From an uncultured Anaerolineaceae bacterium (GTDB lineage Bacteria > Chloroflexota > Anaerolineae > Anaerolineales > Anaerolineaceae): DNA of 6,680 nt. Made by a program: the position numbers and the translations under genes. Positions 5,110-6,680 of this stretch are shown piece by piece. Positions within the stretch are counted from its first letter, which is position 1, and the number at the start of each line of letters is the position of its first letter. Below the pieces are notes generated by a model that ran no database searches, had not been told where the DNA came from, and was given only the letters and a program-made list of their open reading frames with translations. The DNA lies in the NCBI GenBank assembly GCA_937894825.1, contig CALCQT010000541.1, forward strand, positions 1 to 6,680, given 5' to 3'.

Positions 5110-6680
5110 ATGTGGAAAGAATATTCATTCGGATACATCAAGAAAAATGTGGCTTCCAGTGTTTCCATTATGATTGCAGCATTTATTTCAGCATTGTTTT
5201 TGTCGCTGATATGCAGCATATTTTATAACATGTGGCAATATGACATCACGCGGGTCATTTCTGAGGAAGGGAATTGGCAGGGGCGCTTAACCGGCGAAAT
5301 CAGCGATTCAGATTTGGAAACAATCAAGGTTTATCCCAACGTCTCAAATGCTGTGGCAGACAGCGCCACGGATGAAATCCGGACGGTGGACATCCGCTTC
5401 GATAATATGAGAGATATTTATACCACCCTGCCCCAAATCGCCCATGCAATCAATCTGTCCGAAACCGCAGTCAGCTACCATGAAACATTGCTTTCGGAAT
5501 ATATGATATTCGATCCGCAGGATAAACAACCGCCGCTGCTCCTGGCCTTTTATCTGGTGGTCATTTTTTTGGCATGCGTTTCCCTGATCTTGATTATCCA
5601 CAATGCCTTTGCTGTTTCCATGGGCGCCCGCATCCACCAGTTTGGCATTTTGTCCAGTGTCGGGGCGACTCCCCGGCAAATAAGCCTTGCCCTCTTACAG
5701 GAAGCCGCTGTGTTGTGCATTTTCCCAATCCTGCTTGGAACCGTTGGTGGGATTGTCCTTTGCATCGGGTTTATACGATTTGCCAATAGCATTGGGAGTG
5801 GCTACCGTACTGTAGAGGCCATTTTTCAATATCATCCTGCGGTTTGTCTGGTTACCATTCTGGTTTCGTGTTTAACCGTATTCCTTTCGGCCTGGATCCC
5901 AGCAATAAAAATCAGCCGGATGGCGCCGCTTGAGGCCATCCGGACTACAACGGATTCGCAGCTAAAACGGAAAAAACGGTCACGCCTTCTTTTTCTGCTT
6001 TTTGGCATGGAAGGGGAATTGGCGGGCAACGCTCTGAAAGCAAGAAAAAGCGCCCTGCGAACATCCTCCATTTCCCTCACGCTCTCCTTTTTGGCTTTTT
6101 CGATGTTTCTCAGCTTTATGACCTTATCCGGAATCAGCACAAAATACACCTATTTTGAACGGTATAAAGATACCTGGGACATCATGGTTACAGTAAAAGA
6201 CAAGTCATTAGCCGATTTTTCCGATCTCTCATCAATTTCCGAGCTGAATGGTATCCGCAGTGTCACTGCCTATCAGAAAGCGACGGCCTATACGGTCCTT
6301 GATGAGGAACACCTGGCCCCGGAACTGAAATCTCTGGGCGGGCTTCCAGCCGTGGCAGGATCTGCTGCACAGGTAAGCGGAAACGGTTGGGTTGTCGAAA
6401 TGCCGCTGCTTATTTTGGACGATGCGAGTTTCATCGCGTATTGCGACAGCGTCGGCGTGAAGGAACAGGTAAGCGGCGCTATATTGCAAAACCGCATCTG
6501 GGACAGCGTGAACAGCAATTTCAGATATAAGCAATTTATTCCTTTTATAGAGGGATTGCAATCAATGGTTCTGACAGACGCAACAGGCGAGGCAACTTCA
6601 GCGGAAATTCCGATTCTGGGAATAACCACAACACCGCCGGTGCTTCGGGAAGAATATGCGAACTTTTCTCTGGTGCAAAT
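5110..6680 (+). CDS. FtsX-like ABC transporter permease, 3' end cut by window edge
   Basis: Membrane partner of the upstream ATPase. 523 residues are visible and the frame is open to the last base. The start ATG follows AGGAGG (5096-5101) by eight bases. Topology read from hydrophobicity: TM1 about 16-38, an outside domain of roughly 100 residues, TM2 about 142-166, TM3 about 200-220, TM4 about 244-266, TM5 about 319-340, then a second outside domain continuing to the edge. SVGATPRQ (183-190) is the conserved cytoplasmic loop of the FtsX fold, and SRMAPLEAIR (269-278) is the usual end of the first FtsX unit. A second TM triplet is expected beyond the window, giving two FtsX repeats. The small outside domain after TM1 differs from BceB, whose single large domain lies between TM7 and TM8, so calling this pair BceAB would be too specific. 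Confidence 0.92.
   Translation, partial: MWKEYSFGYIKKNVASSVSIMIAAFISALFLSLICSIFYNMWQYDITRVISEEGNWQGRLTGEISDSDLETIKVYPNVSNAVADSATDEIRTVDIRFDNMRDIYTTLPQIAHAINLSETAVSYHETLLSEYMIFDPQDKQPPLLLAFYLVVIFLACVSLILIIHNAFAVSMGARIHQFGILSSVGATPRQISLALLQEAAVLCIFPILLGTVGGIVLCIGFIRFANSIGSGYRTVEAIFQYHPAVCLVTILVSCLTVFLSAWIPAIKISRMAPLEAIRTTTDSQLKRKKRSRLLFLLFGMEGELAGNALKARKSALRTSSISLTLSFLAFSMFLSFMTLSGISTKYTYFERYKDTWDIMVTVKDKSLADFSDLSSISELNGIRSVTAYQKATAYTVLDEEHLAPELKSLGGLPAVAGSAAQVSGNGWVVEMPLLILDDASFIAYCDSVGVKEQVSGAILQNRIWDSVNSNFRYKQFIPFIEGLQSMVLTDATGEATSAEIPILGITTTPPVLREEYANFSLVQ

Noticed and set aside
5344..6629. Several minus-strand frames of 80-113 codons within the permease gene
   Set aside because: They are antisense shadows of a long plus-strand gene with a clear FtsX-type topology and strong Shine-Dalgarno.

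Overview
The window is a dense, mid-GC bacterial chromosomal segment with no RNA genes, insertion sequences or CRISPR arrays that I can see. It holds six protein genes in three blocks. Four lie on the minus strand (left to centre) and two on the plus strand (right). The first and last genes run off the window edges. The small conserved protein at 3725-4162 resembles, from memory, a family found in Chloroflexota (Anaerolineae-type genomes). The ABC module on the right, and to a lesser degree the MFS/GH2 pair, look more like Firmicutes sequences. Assignment to Chloroflexota is tentative, and a mosaic origin is possible.

Left block (1-2877, minus strand): an MFS sugar/glycoside permease is followed by a glycoside hydrolase family 2 enzyme. 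The two genes overlap by four bases (ATGA), so they are probably one translationally coupled unit. The hydrolase has no visible signal peptide. The simplest reading is that the permease imports a glycoside and the enzyme cleaves it in the cytoplasm. The substrate cannot be read from the sequence. The hydrolase lacks its C-terminus because of the window edge, but both catalytic glutamates are present.

Central block (3051-4162, minus strand): a conserved 145-residue protein of unknown function lies 20 bases ahead of a YigZ/IMPACT-family protein, probably in one transcript. A perfect TATAAT -10 box stands just upstream, with a 6-bp dyad where the -35 would be. Between yigZ and the MFS gene are 173 bases with no convincing terminator, so read-through into the sugar genes is possible.

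Right block (4424-6680, plus strand): a 226-residue ABC ATPase of the MacB/LolD/BceA class is followed after 5 bases by its FtsX-type permease, cut off by the window end. Both have strong Shine-Dalgarno sites. Such two-gene modules often export peptides or lipophilic compounds or give resistance to antimicrobial peptides, but nothing here fixes the substrate. The 261-base divergent region between the central and right blocks holds two separate perfect dyads that could be operators. I found no clear new system. The best leads are the unknown 145-residue protein with its possibly controlled promoter, and the unassigned substrate of the MFS/GH2 pair.
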